Below are positions 1 to 12,241 of a stretch of DNA of 64,000 bases, piece by piece. Source of the stretch: Benincasa hispida. Lineage: Eukaryota; Streptophyta; Magnoliopsida; Cucurbitales; Cucurbitaceae. The position numbers and the translations under genes are program-made. The notes under the pieces were generated by a model that was not told the DNA's origin, did no database searches, and saw nothing but the letters and a program-made list of their open reading frames with translations. Location of the stretch: assembly GCF_009727055.1 (NCBI RefSeq), contig NC_052352.1:29272930-29336929 (forward strand), written 5' to 3'. Position 1 is the stretch's first letter. Each line of letters opens with the position of its first letter.

Positions 1-88
1 TACGGTATTCTCGCTCTCGCTCAAAATCTCGCTCTCTCAAACTCTCGCTATCTCTCATAATCCCGCTCTCTCTCATATTCTCGCTCTC
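1..88. repeat. CT-rich simple repeat (CTCGCTCTCTCAAAAT-like units)
   Basis: Irregular array of CTCGCTCTC/TCTCAAAAT units running off the left edge. The same unit style recurs inside the large MULE of this window at about 36580-36650 and, inverted, at 33536-33690. It may therefore be the edge of another copy of that element family, but only 88 bases are visible. Confidence 0.7.
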
Positions 89-258
89 GAATTTGATTGG
101 AAAGTTCAGTGGCAAAAAGAAGGAGATTCATTAGCTCGTTATTTAGTTAGACTTGCTGAGATGACAGAATCCGTAAAAATTATTCAACAAGCTTTGGAAG
201 AAATTCCAGGGGGACCTCATGAAAATTTAGAAATACAATAGGAAGGTATCGGAATGAT
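89..258 (+). pseudogene. ndhH: Nuclear plastid DNA fragment (NUPT) of ndhH
   Basis: Frame 89-241 translates to about 50 residues that I recognise as the middle of NdhH, the 49-kDa subunit of the chloroplast NAD(P)H dehydrogenase complex. It includes stretches such as [20 protein letters not shown] and [15 protein letters not shown] stop at 239-241 and a shortened, gapped continuation to about 258 (resembling the plastid GAATGGAATGAT stretch) end the similarity. There is no start codon and no rest of the gene, so this is a dead plastid-derived insertion, not a gene. It abuts the CT-rich tract directly on the left. Confidence 0.88.
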
Positions 259-911
259 AATTAAATAGATTCAATAATAATGTTAGGAAGGGTAAGGTCG
301 AGGGTTCAAAGTTCGACGTACAAATGAAATGAAGGTCGACCTATCTAGGTCGAATTTTCAACCCTCGACTTATTTTAAAAAAAAAACAACATTTTTACAA
401 ATAGTTTGAAAACAACAATATTTTTCTAAATAGTTTTTAAAAGGACAATATCTTTTTAATTTTCCCAGCTTTTCATATGTACAAAATATTTTTTTGTTTA
501 ATTTGCAAACTCTAACTTTTTTTTTCCTTTTTTTCTCTCTTTTATTTTTTAATTGTTTTATTTCTATTTGAGAGGATGAATATTTTTCTAGATTTTTTTA
601 GATTTTTTAGATAATCTCACAAACTTAATCTACCCATTTTCTTACGTAAAATTGGAATAGAAATAATGGACTTCATATTTTTTTTCCTCATATTTTCCTC
701 TTTGGTTTTTTAATTGCTTTATTTTATTTAAGATAGTATATATATTATTTTTCCTCCGAAAAATATAGAAAAAGAATTATGCATTTCAATTCCTTTCCGT
801 TTTTTCTTTCCTTTTTCAAATTTCTTTCCGTTTTTCCCTTTTGTCGAAAAAAACCTCTTATTTTTTTCCTCTCCTATTTTTAAATTGTTTTATTTTTATT
901 TGAGTGGTGAA

Positions 912-951
<40 letters not shown>

Positions 952-1509
952 TTACATAATTCCACAAACTTAATCTACAACTTTTTTTTAACATGAAGAT
1001 GAAGATAGAATTTGTAGACTTCACATATTACTTTTTTTGTGAAAAGAATAATTAAAAAAATTTAGGTTTGAAAATATGAACCTATCCGATGGTAAAATCG
1101 AATCGAATCAAACGGTGTACACTCCTATTGTCCATTAGTTTTTTTTTTTTCAATTTTGTTTTGTCTTTTAAAGTTTATAAACTCTCTGATGTTTTTGCTC
1201 ATCTTTTTCTTTTTTATTTAAAATTGTTTTATTTTATTTAAGATAATAGATATAGTATTTTTTTTTTTAAATTTAAATGAAAAATAAGAAATTGAATTAG
1301 TTTTTTAATCTCATTTTATAAGAAAGATAAATTAATTTATTTTGAATCTTAATTTCAGAAACTTTGTTGATAGAATTTTTTTTTTTAATCCAAATAAATA
1401 AATATATATATATATATATAGAAGTAATGTTTTAGAGTTTTCAATATTTAAGAGTTATCTACAATATCTTTTTACAAGATTTAAAAACCTTAAAAAATCC
1501 TATGTCAAA
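259..1509. other. Intergenic AT-rich DNA with microsatellites
   Basis: No coding signal seen. It holds long T/A runs, a (TTA)n microsatellite at about 912-951 and a (TA)n tract at about 1402-1420. Confidence 0.7.
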
Positions 1510-2075
1510 TCCACGGCTCTAGGGTGTTAAAAAATCCCGATGACCCGAAAAAATCGATCGATCCAATCCGGATTATCAACTCATTTGGGTTGGGTTGGGT
1601 TGGATTCAAATAAATGAAAATTTTATGGATTGGGTTGGTTCATAGATTCACCTAATATAACTCAAACCAACCGGAACCAACCCGAGTTTATTATTAACTT
1701 TAAAATATATATTTTGTTATTACATATAATACATTATTTATATATATATTGATTTTAATTTTATTTAATTTAAATATTTTTTAATAATTTATTCTTCAAC
1801 AACTCTTAAAAGTGGTTTCTTTGCACTTTAAAAAGGAAATGTTCACTATATAAATTGAAATTGAGTTGGTAATTTTAATTCAATATATGAAAATAATTAA
1901 ATAAGATTTTTACCTATTTACGTTATGCTTCTTTTTAGATTTTTTTTTGAACAAATGACCCGATTAAACCGAACAAATCCAGTCCAAATATTTCATGATT
2001 GGGTTGGATTGAGTTCATTTTTTAATAAGGGTTGTTTGGGTCTAAAAAAATTTTCAACCCAACCCAACCCATGAA
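1510..2075. repeat. Dispersed GGGTTGG-type repeat, copy 1
   Basis: Bounded by tandem GGTTGGGTTGGG motifs near 1588 and their complement CAACCCAACCCAACCC near 2055. The sequence between is clearly homologous to 25796-26325: the same order of GGATTCAAATAAAT, TTCACCTAATATAAC, TATTATTAACTTTAAAATATA and ATATTTCATGATTGGGTTGGATTG blocks. It looks like a non-autonomous, hAT-like dispersed element, but I did not find a target duplication. Confidence 0.65.
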
Positions 2076-2239
2076 CATCTGCTCCACACAAACAAATATA
2101 GAAAACCTGCAAATATAAAATAATTCAAATACCAAAAAAGAAAATATGCGAAAAAAAATTAGAGAGTTTGTAAACTTTAAAAATGAAACAAAATTGAAAG
2201 GAAAAATAACAGATAAGACATCACATCTTGAGAGATCTT

Positions 2240-3580
2240 GAGATACAAGCTTTTATGTTAGTTTTTCACCAAAAACAATTGTGAAGTCCATTAGTGTATC
2301 ACACAATTAGAATAGGTAGAGGTCTTTGATGAAAAAAACATTAAGAACATGAGAAAATAGAGCAAAATTACCTTGCTTGCATTTACTAAATGCAAAACTA
2401 AGATGAAATTTTCATCACTAATCTAGTGAAAATGTAGGAAAAGTAGAAGAAAACAAAGAAGAAACAAATCGTGCATTGATAAGCATGTGATACAGGATAT
2501 TCATGTGATGAAGACATATCAGATGCAAGGGAGGGTATCACCAAGAACTGCAATAAGCAATCTAAAACAATTGTCTGACGCACCTGTTGTAGTCCTGTAT
2601 AGCAGAATGATCCTCCTATATATAAAGGTGACCCTAAAATAGAAAAAGGGTAAAACATATCATTATTCCCATTCCAAAATTAGGGAACACTCCATCCACC
2701 TCCTTACAGAATTTCCTCGAAAAATACCACCATCAATGATCTCCATCTCTGCTGGGAACCAGAGCTCGAGAGAGTCTCTTTTTCCTTGCAACCATTCATC
2801 ACGTCCAGAGCATAGTGCAAGAAGCAGAAGCATCTCCAAGCTTACGGGAAGCAAAATATTGTTACCGGCAGCTTGTTCATCATATCGACTCTTCTAACAT
2901 TCAATGCATCGTGAATTTCATCTCTACCTTCTTCTCTATTTTTACTTTTTCAAAACCATGAGTAGCTAAACCACTAGTGAGTTAGGGTGAGCTTGCATCA
3001 TTTCGACGAACATAAGTAAGAGTAGATGTTCAGTTTACTTAACGTGTTAATATTTTTGTCTCTTAATTCTATTTAGCTAATCGGATCAAGTGGTAACGGT
3101 TAGGTGCTCAAGAGAGTAAGTGGTTGTGGAGCTCATTAAGCAAAGTAAGAAATGCATTTAAAGATAAATACAACCTTATGTTCAAATAACCTAAAGCATG
3201 CATCATAGAAACATGAAATATGTGACAAACTTGTCGAGAGGTGAAGTGGTTCTGTAGTTATGAACATGAACGGGAACTTAATATTATGTTCAAAGAATTG
3301 ATGTTACTCATCTCAACCCCTTCTCCTATTTACACTTTTTCTTCACATTTTTCGCTGGTTCTTCATTGTGCACGTTAATCATCTTCCATTACTATTGAGT
3401 TCTTTAACTTCTTTGTTAGTTTCTGAGTTTGAACCTCACATGAACTTTGTTAATTTGTGATATGTGAAATTGAGTAGAGATTACTAAATTAGTTGGAACA
3501 AATATAAATCTCCGTGTTCGACCTCGATCCTTATCAAGAAATATTTTTTATTAAGTTTATACTTGAATTTTTAAGAGAAA
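2240..3580 (+). repeat. LTR-like relic
   Basis: The layout resembles a retrotransposon LTR. A TATA-like CTATATATAAAGG lies near 2613, a GC-richer leader with a GAGCTCGAGAGAG motif follows near 2762, then a long non-coding tail ends with TGTTCGACCTCGATCC near 3513. The GAGCTCGAGAGAG and GTGTTCGACCTCGA motifs recur in the same order in the solo LTR at 7740-9319. Boundaries and target duplication are not resolved, and no ORF here is convincing. Confidence 0.4.
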
Positions 3581-4578
3581 GTTTATGATTTTAAGAGTTT
3601 TAGTCTATAATTATTTGAGTTGTATGCGAAATAACATCCATTATTCTATCTTAATTTTTATGGGAAAAAATTGTGAGAATATCTTAAAAAAACTATATAA
3701 AAAAAACATTCACACTCTCAAATAAAAATATAACAATTAGAAAAAAAAAGAGAAAAAAAAAAGTCAAATTTTAAAAATCTCAAAAAATAAAACAAAATTG
3801 AAAAAAAAAACTGAAAGTACTCCATACTTACTGAAAAAGCAAGTGTAAAAAAAAAAAAGGAAAAAAGTAATTTGACTAAGTCAAAATTAATTATAATTAT
3901 AATAATTATGAGGGTTTAGTCTTTTGAAATGATTGGAATGAATAAACCTATTTTTACCAATAATTTTAAAAGTACTATATGATTAGTTAATTTTTTTAGT
4001 AGCTCTATTTTTAAATTAACTTGTTTTTTCAAAAAAAAATTATTTTTATTTAAAAGATTTTTTAAAAAATTAATTAAAATATACTTCAAAAACTATTTTG
4101 AGTATAGTTACTTAACATTCTAATTTCTTGTAAAATGATTTATTTTTTAAATTAGACACATAAAAATATATTCCAAACACACTTTTAATCTCGAGTTATT
4201 ATAATCTCATTAGTTTCAAACTTTCTAGGAATATTCATTAAAGTATCTAATTCATTCATCTCATTTGTGTTGAACTGTAATTACTTAGGCTTACAATTTA
4301 TCATGTCCATCTCCTCTTGCATCTTCTATAGTATTGTCCTGAAAAAAATGCATAATGAACTTATTTATGTTTCTTTGTACTTTGTTTCATTAAGAACTCG
4401 GAGCTAATATTCAAAATAGTTTCTTATAAATGGATTTCTAAATTTTGTAAAATATAATCATCATAATTTATGAACACTTAAATTTAAAGAAAACATCATT
4501 TATATTGACAATGGCTAAAAAACATTGGTGATATATATATATATATTTTTTAAGAACCATCTTTGAACTTTTTTTAAA
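3581..4578. other. Intergenic AT-rich DNA
   Basis: A/T homopolymer-rich sequence with no recognisable coding, RNA or repeat-end signal. Confidence 0.6.
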
Positions 4579-5652
4579 GGTATGTTTGATACGTGATAAA
4601 AGTAGAGAGTTAAGTTGAGTTGATAATTATTATCTGGAGAGTTAAATTATTGTCTGTGTTTGTTTGCTGAGTTGAGTTGAGTTGGTAATTATTGTCTGTG
4701 TTTGTTGTACAGAGTTGAGTTGGGGGCTCTGATGCAGTTTTTTTATGAATGAGATTAGTTCTATTTTTTTCTGTTTGTTTTTTATTTCATTCTTTTATTT
4801 TTTTTAGTTCTATACTTTGCTATTGTTGATTAATTTTCAAATATACACGTATTTTCTCAAATCATTTATGACATAAACTGGACAATCACAATTTTTTTTT
4901 CTCAATTTGTAGAATATAATTGATTATTTTTCATATATTCTTTTCAAAAACTGTAATAATTCTAATTCTCTTCAATCTGTAAAACATACCAACAAAATAA
5001 ATTTCATATTGCTGCTCAATTAATTGGTATATTGTATATTGTATGTATATATATTGAAGATAATTATCCCAATTACTAAATGGTATATTGTGTATATATA
5101 TATATATATATATTGAATCTTGCTAACTTAACATTATTATTTCACATATCATACCGTTTATTTTTATATAATATGGATAGTATATTTGGAATTGAAATTG
5201 TACATAGGATAATTACCTTTCATTTGATTATGATGGTGAGAATGTAAATGTAGTACAATAACATTTTTCATAAGATCACAAAAATAATATGAACCGACCG
5301 AACATGTGGCCATTTCCAAAAAAAAAAAAAAATCACAAAATATATGTTCTTTTTTTTACTTATAATATAACACAATGAGAGCTTCAAATAGAACATAACA
5401 TAAGATAAGATCAGTCATTGGAAGAAATCCAATAAAAAACAATGAACTAAATCATCATATCAAATTTTTGTAAAACTGGTTGATAGTATGAACATTATGC
5501 CAGAGCTACGCTCTTGTTGGCGTTTTTAGGGTTAGTTTTGAGTGGGTAAAGAATGTGGTTTTAATAACCCACATTTTTTCTTTATGGGATTAACAAACAT
5601 GGTAATAAATACCCACCTAATTCAACAACTCACACCCATTTATCAAACACCC
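4579..5652. mobile_element. Possible non-autonomous DNA transposon with imperfect TIRs
   Basis: The left end starts GGTATGTTTGATACGTG and the right end, read in reverse complement, starts GGGTGTTTGATAAATGGG. Both lead into GAGTTGAGTTG / GTGAGTTGTTGAATT-like subterminal sequence. Inside is AT-rich filler with (TA)n near 5093-5112 and no ORF. The target duplication is not clear, so the superfamily is unassigned. Confidence 0.4.
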
Positions 5653-6178
5653 ATAGGCTTGCATTAATATGAGTTATTTGAATATTATCTTTACTTTGAG
5701 TTCTTTATTTCTCTTATAGAGTAATTATTTTTTCGAGATAGATATCTTTAGAAAGGAATAAAAACTTTACTTATATCCGCTTTAACCATATATAGAGAAA
5801 ACCTCCCACCGAACCAAGCTTAATTTGGGTAGTTTTGAAAGAGATTGAAGAAGCTTGTTTAAAGCGTTTTTTCTTCCAGCCCAATGTTGGTGTTTTGCTT
5901 TAAATTTTTTTCCTCTCAACTACTTCTATTCTTTTTTTATCCAACATTTTTTTTCTAGGTTTACCTTAACTAATTTCTACTATGTTTCCTACCATAATTA
6001 TTAGTCTAACATTAATTACACATTGAAGGGAGTTTTAAAAAAATGATTTTTTCTTTGTTAAAATGTAAAATAAGATAGAAAAAAAGTTATATATTGTTAA
6101 AGTAGTTTGGGTGTAAATCTTGTTTGGGTAAATTTATAATGTATAGTTTATTTGTATAATATTGTATGTCAAACCTAA
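5653..6178. other. Intergenic AT-rich DNA
   Basis: No gene, RNA or repeat boundary recognised. Confidence 0.55.
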
Positions 6179-6379
6179 AGGAGTGTTTGGCTCACCATCA
6201 TGAGTTGAGTTGAGCACTTGAGCTGGTATAATATACCAGCTCATTGTTTGGTCCACCAACTATAAATGTTGGTGAAGTTGAGTTGGTATATTTTACCAAC
6301 TCACCCCAACTCACTTCAAGTCTTCCGTTTTCCAAGGTTTTCAATGGCTCCACCCATCAATACTGCCACACTTTAGGAA

Positions 6380-7082
6380 CTAACTCCGGGCCCTGATAAC
6401 CACCTCAGATGACAACTTCGACAACCAACTCCAGGCTCCAACAACCATCTTTGATGATAACTCTGACGAAGAAATTCGGGCTCTGACAAATACCTCCGAT
6501 GACAATTCCAATGACCAACTCCGGGCTCCGACAACCTTTGCGTGACCAACTTCAACAACCAATTCCAGGCTTTGAAAACCACCTCTGGTGACCCAACTCC
6601 GACGACCACCTTCGCACTACTAACTTCGACAACCAATTTCAAGCTCTGACAACAAACTCCGATAATCAACTCCAACAACCACCTTTGTAGGCTCCGACAA
6701 CACCTCTGACTACAAACTCCGATGAAAATCACCTTCGATGATCATCTTTCAGCGAGCAACTCCAACGACCAACTCGGGACTTCGATAACCACCTCTGACA
6801 ACAAACTCCGATAATCAATTCTAATACCACCTTCATGTGACTAACTTTAGGCTCCGACAGCCACCTCTGACTACAATCTCTAGCAAAAATCATCTTTGAT
6901 GATCAACTTCGACGACCATATTCGCCGCCACCAACTCCATGACTCAAAAATCATCTTTGATGACAAACTTCGACAACCAACTCCAATACCAACTTCATGC
7001 AATCAACTTTAGACTCCGATAACCACTTCCAGCTACAAACTTTAACGAAAATCATTTTCGTTAATCAATTTCAACAACCAGT
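6380..7082. repeat. CTCCGACAACCACC minisatellite with ~115-bp higher-order unit
   Basis: Many degenerate copies of AACTCCGACAACCA/CTCCGATGACAA. A larger unit can be followed three times, at roughly 6655-6771, 6803-6917 and 6966-7082. Each contains, in order, CTCCGATAATCAACTCCAA, a CACCTT box, GGCTCCGACA, CACCTCTGACTACAAACT, GAAAATCATCTTTGATGATCAACTTCGACGACCA. The long reading frames through it come from the periodicity and are not taken as genes. Confidence 0.8.
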
Positions 7083-7739
7083 TTTGACTACTATAAGATT
7101 GCTGACTGTTAAAGTATGTTGTAGGGTTATTGATTATATAAAAAAATATTATTTTGTTTATATTAAGTGTAATATTTATATGTAAAAGTTTGTAAAAAAA
7201 ATATTTTTATTTAATTGAATTCACATATTAAACAAGTGTTAAGAATATTTAGACGAAAAGTATGTATGTAGTTGAAAAGTATATAAATATAACAAAAAAA
7301 TTGGAAAATGAATTTTTTTTCTGGAACATTTTCCAGCAAGAATTAGTGAAAAATAGTGATTTATTCTCTGAAGATCCTCCAAATTTAGAGAAATTGAAAG
7401 CGAAGTTTTCCAAGAAATGTGGTGACATTCTAATGGTTGCTAAGATGATGAGGGATGTTTAATTAAAAAATTCATGACATAGTAAAAATATAGAGCAACA
7501 ACATGAAGAAGAAGAAAAAAGAAGAAGATGATAATGAAATTTATGGAGAAAACTTAAGAATCAAAAGTTTTGATTTCTCTTTGGTTTCTCGTTTTATATA
7601 ACCGCATTTCTACAAGAAATGTAATGGGCTAATTGTTGTTCATTACGAGAGAAAAAAAGGGAGAAGAAAGAAAGAAAAAAATAAAGAAAGAAAAGTTTTA
7701 AAAATTAAAAAAAAAATTGCAATCCATATTTTATTCAAA

Positions 7740-9319
7740 TGATAACTGGCAGAAATGCTAGTTATTATAAGCCTTTTATTTAGAATTATGAGAGCTAACA
7801 GGTAGAAAACGCAGTGATAATACTTAGAATTGGTGAAAATTTGAGTTTTGCATCAATAAGCACCTAAAACCTCACTGACCCAATATTATGCTTTATTTCG
7901 TGCCAAAGTGTCTATTTTTGTAGCTATTGCAGGAATCAAACGCATGCGTTTGTAATAAGCAATCACAGATAAAAGCATGCGCTGAAGCTAGGCGACTGCA
8001 AAAGATGAACGTAGACGGCAACCCCATGCGTCCAACGCATGGAAGTTGCAGTAATTGCATGCGTCCAACGCATGAAGAATGCGGTGAACAAATAGAGATT
8101 GCGGCCACGGATTGATAGCCATAATAGAAGATCGCAAGATGGGTAGAACACCATTGATAACTTCAGCTAAATTCAGCTCGGACGCATACCTTGGGAGTAT
8201 CAACAAGATAAGGCGATGTGACAATGCCCATTCCGCGACAAAAGCAGCAGTGAGCCATACCTTCATCATTACAGCAGTTGGCGTCCAAATTCTATACATA
8301 GCCCTTGAGGCCTTCATTTTGAGACATCCGAGCTTCTGCCTTAAGGCAGAAGTTTGTGATCACAGATGAGAGCTTGAAAGAGATTTCCAGTGGGAATTCT
8401 TCATCTCCACAACCCAGACCGAGTGATGATCGGAGCATTCGCCAGAGATAGAGCTCGAGAGAGACATCTCCACCATTCAACCATGGAACCACCGACAACC
8501 TTGACACAGAGTCCTTCATCTCCATTCTAATCTTTGTATTGTATTATATTTTAGCTTGAGATATTAAGATATTTTGTGATCAATGCAAATCTTAATTCCT
8601 TCATTACCGTCTTCTTCATCATCTTCATCTCTATCATAGTTTATCTTCAGCATTTATTTATCAAAGTAAATCGCATGCTTAATCCTGTAGCCTAGAGATA
8701 GGATGCATGTAGCAATCCACCGAGAGGTGTGCGTTTTGCGAGTATAGTGAGTTAATCCTCTTTGTTTGGTGAAAGGCTGTGACAATGTCTATCTATGGGA
8801 TGCTGCATTGATTGTCTATAAGTTAAGTAGTCGCGTCTAACTGCCTGAGAAGGTAAGGGATGGAATGCACTAAGCAAGGTTCGTATTGTTCCTAGAGATA
8901 GGCACAATCTTATGCTCGACGCAACCATGCACTATAGAGATAGAGTCATGCGGCTGACCACCGAGAGGTGTGATGTGTTAGTGCAACGAGCTAGGATTAC
9001 TAGGGCGATTTAAGATTGTAAACATTACTATGCGTTATTGGTTGTTGTGTCTCTACTTATTCTCATTGCAAGTCTTCTATTGCTCAATATATTTAGTTAG
9101 GAGTATGAGTAGTGTGTAAAACATTTAAACCTTCTTCGCTTTATTTTTATTCTTATTCATCGCCTCAAATGTATCACCTCACAAATATTATTGAGTGACA
9201 AGTCCCCGTGTTCGACCTCGAATTACCTGAGAAACTTGCATTTATGTTATACTTGGCGCAAGTGTAAGAAAAGTTGTAATAGGAACGCGTGATCATTGCA
9301 TGCTAAGATTAACGCATCA
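7740..9319 (+). repeat. Solo LTR related to the gypsy LTR at 53764
   Basis: Starts TGATAACTGGCAGAAATGC, matching the starts of the gypsy LTRs at 53764 and 63043 (TGATAATGGGCAAAAATGC and TGATAACAGGCAGAAATGC). Like them it has repeated CGCATG/ACGCATCA words, several 'CTAGAGATAGG' leader motifs (about 8691, 8891), and a distal GTGTTCGACCTCGAATTACC followed by TTATACTTGG. The end is placed at AACGCATCA 9319 by analogy; 9363 is an alternative. The expected 5-bp duplication was not found for either end, so the boundary or family detail may be off. The ORFs on both strands inside it (7893-8525) are not convincing. Confidence 0.6.
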
Positions 9320-9727
9320 TCATTCCGACGCATGACCTTAGACGCACGGGAGCAAACGCATCAGTTATGTCTAACGCATGATTTCATGTTCAAATCCATC
9401 CGTCCTTAAATGATAAAAAAAATAAAACAAAACAAAACGCGTCCCTAAATTATCCCAACATCAAACAAAGATGGGTAGAATTATTGAATAAAAATGTTTC
9501 AAAACAAAAATAGTAATCATAAAAGCATATTATTTAGAGTTCAAAAAATTGTATCAAATACCCCAGACATATGAACTCAATTCTGCACCCTAAACACAGA
9601 TATATGAACACAGACTAAATAACTCTGCACCCAAACACAGACATATGAAGTCAATAAATATATGAACTCTACAGACATATGAACTTCAGGTATCCTATCT
9701 CAACTCAGCGCCCCAAACAGTCCCTAA

Positions 9728-10084
9728 GTTTCAATGAATGTTTTTGTGCCATTTAAAGTTGATATTTTTTTAAAAATCAAATAAATAAGAATAAAATCTT
9801 GAAATTTTCAAACAAAACAGCATTGATTTCAAGATTTTTCTTCTTATTACAAGAATTAAACAGAAAATTTGAAATTAAGGAAAAAAATCTTGGGAAATCA
9901 ATATTTTTGTTTTATAAGATTAAATTATATTGAAATTCGTTTAACTATATATATATATATATATATTGATAATATGCGGGGTGAAGATTGAACATCTAGC
10001 TATATTCATTTTGACAAATAAAAGTAAAAGTTTTTAATGCATCAAAGAAAAATTTCAGTTTTGGTTTAAACAGTTTATGCCCAT
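9728..10084. other. Intergenic AT-rich DNA with (TA)n
   Basis: No gene seen; (TA)n at about 9946-9966. Confidence 0.55.
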
Positions 10085-10372
10085 TTAGTAACAATTTAGT
10101 TTTTTATTTTTGTTTTTTTAAAAATTAAGCATGTTTCACTTATATTTTCTTACGATGATTTTCATTTTTATGAAGTACAATTGTTAAATTTTTAGTTAAA
10201 TTATAAAACAAAAATAATTTTTTTAAAGCTACTTGTTTAGTTTCTAAAAATTTGGTTTGGTCTTTTAAATTATTGGTAAAAAGTAGATAACAAAGGAAAA
10301 AATTTGAATGTGGAAGTAGTGTCCATAGACTTAATTTTCAAAAATAAAATAAAAAACAAAATAGTTACCCAA
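10085..10372. repeat. MITE-like repeat, copy 1
   Basis: About 290 bp with inverted ends: the left reads AGTAACAATTTAGTTTTTTATTTT, and the right in reverse complement reads GGGTAACTATTTTGTTTTTT. It is collinear with 29734-30023, sharing AAAATTAAGC, GTACAATTGTTAAATTTTT, AAAAAGTAGATAACAAA and the ATAGACTTAATTTT block. No ORF. Confidence 0.65.
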
Positions 10373-10834
10373 CGAGACCTTATTAATTTTATTTGCATTA
10401 ATTTTTTTTTGCCTTCTTCAAAATAATTTAAGAAGATTTTGTTTTGAAATATGAAAGAAAATTTTAGTTGAGCGACAGGGATAGGAATTTTTTAGTACAT
10501 TTTACAAAAGGCAAGAAAAAAAAGTAAAAAAAAAAAAAAAAAAAAAAAGAGAAAAGAGTATTGTCAAACTTTTCTTTTTTGTTTATTGTTTGTTTATAAC
10601 AAAAATACAAATGTGTTTAATAATTCTTTCTTATCTTTTTCTCTTTTCATTCTAATTTAAAAACTAATATATACTTTTTATTCTCTTTCATTTTAAATTT
10701 AAAACAACTAACTTTATAAAAAAATGAATTGTGACATATACTCTTTTTCTTGGGTGGCTTGTAAATAATTCTTTTAAATAATAAAAAACAATATTTCTTA
10801 TAGATGAGAAATTAGAAATGAGAACACCAGATCG

Positions 10835-10871
<37 letters not shown>

Positions 10872-12241
10872 CACTTATGCCAAGAAAAATGAATATTATT
10901 ATAAATGTAAAAAAATGAATGTCTAAACGTGTATTTTTTTTTTTTTGTTATTAATTTTGTTTCACGAACTACAGAATAGGATAATGCAAAAATTGTCATT
11001 CTTAAAATTAATGGTTCAATCCTACTCTTCAAATTAAAAACAAATATTATCATTATTTTTTAAAATTTAGCCATATTATTTAAAACGTTTCAATTTAATT
11101 TATATGCACGAACATTTTCTAATTTAGTCTTTCAGCATAGTTATAATTGGCCGGACATAATGTCTAGTAGATTAGAAGGGAAAAAAAAAACTTTATCTAA
11201 GAGAGGGAAAACAAACTAAATTGTTTTACTAATTTCATAAAAAATTAGCGAAAAAAATTTATGAATTATCTCTTAGATATATAACATTTTTCTTTAATTT
11301 CTGTCAATTTACAAAATTTTATGCCATGCAAGTTTCTTATCAATAAATTTTAAATTTTAATATTCAGGCTAAATTAAAAAAATTAAGATTTAGGAGATTT
11401 AATTAAAACTTTTAAAAAATAAAAAATCAGTTAAAAAAGACACCCAACATTTAAACTAGAACATATATTTAGTTTCTTAACAAAAACACTATGGTAAACG
11501 GTTTCTTAACAAAAACACTATGGTCACGTTTACCAGATCGTAATAAAAATTGGTGTAATGGTAATAAGATTTCATTGATAGATGCATCGTAATAAGTCTC
11601 AATTACAAACATAATTGAATTGTTTTTTTTTAATCATGTTTATCCATAATTATAAATATATCAGATTCTGCTGTTATTATTGTCGTTACCATTACTACTT
11701 GACTCTAACAATAATGATAAATATAACAGTAACAATATCTGCAATAATAACAATGATGATAATGGTAACAATAGTGGGTTTCATGTAATTTTCAACACAA
11801 TCATCAACATTCTTCATTCTTCAATTAGATTACACAATTTGATTATAAATTTTAAGATGGGTCCCACATCTTATTATAATTATGAAAAATAGGTAAACAA
11901 TAACAAAAATAATCAATTAGAGTCGATATTTTATATTATCATTGATAAATTACCATTCCGCAAGTGTAAATGTGACATATATTTAAAAAAATATATGAAT
12001 TTGAAAAGTCATCAAAGGGTCCCAATCTCCCCAACTACACCTTGAAATACCCAACGCCTGTATTACACTTTTTACCTGCTCTTTTTCCTTTTTCCTTTTT
12101 CTTTTTTTCTTTATTTTCCCTTTATTTTCCCTCCCCCAACAACAGCCGTAAAAGGAAAGTAATCCGTAATTATCAAAATAAATATTTTATAATTAAAGCC
12201 ACAAATCATCCCTTAATTAATAATATATTTAAATATTTCTG
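10373..12241. other. Intergenic AT-rich DNA upstream of the AHL gene
   Basis: Contains a poly-A run (about 10529-10549), a (TA)n tract (about 10838-10870) that creates a spurious minus-strand frame, and a short direct duplication of GGTTTCTTAACAAAAACACT-like sequence near 11473-11522. No convincing gene. The distal part probably includes the AHL promoter, but I could not place a definite TATA box. Confidence 0.55.

Larger units (their letters stand above)
6179..9724. mobile_element. Probable PIF/Harbinger-like non-autonomous element
   Basis: The left end AGGAGTGTTTGG and the reverse complement of the right end GGGACTGTTTGG form a ~12-bp imperfect TIR, each leading into GAGTTGAG-containing sequence. 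Both sides are flanked by TAA (6176-6178 and 9725-9727), the TWA-type target expected for PIF/Harbinger. No transposase was seen. The interior holds a minisatellite (6380-7082) and a solo-LTR-like insertion (7740-9319), so the element grew by nested insertion. The short TIR and 3-bp target duplication make this moderate at best. Confidence 0.45.

Noticed and set aside
2398..2854. Two minus-strand frames as small genes
   Set aside because: They lie in an LTR-like, non-coding repeat, have no domain signature and no supporting splice structure.
6373..6732. 119-residue minus-strand protein
   Set aside because: Its Val/Gly/Trp-rich repeats come entirely from the minisatellite period.
7892..8525. 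Overlapping frames on both strands as genes
   Set aside because: They are inside a solo-LTR-like repeat, overlap each other on both strands and match no family.
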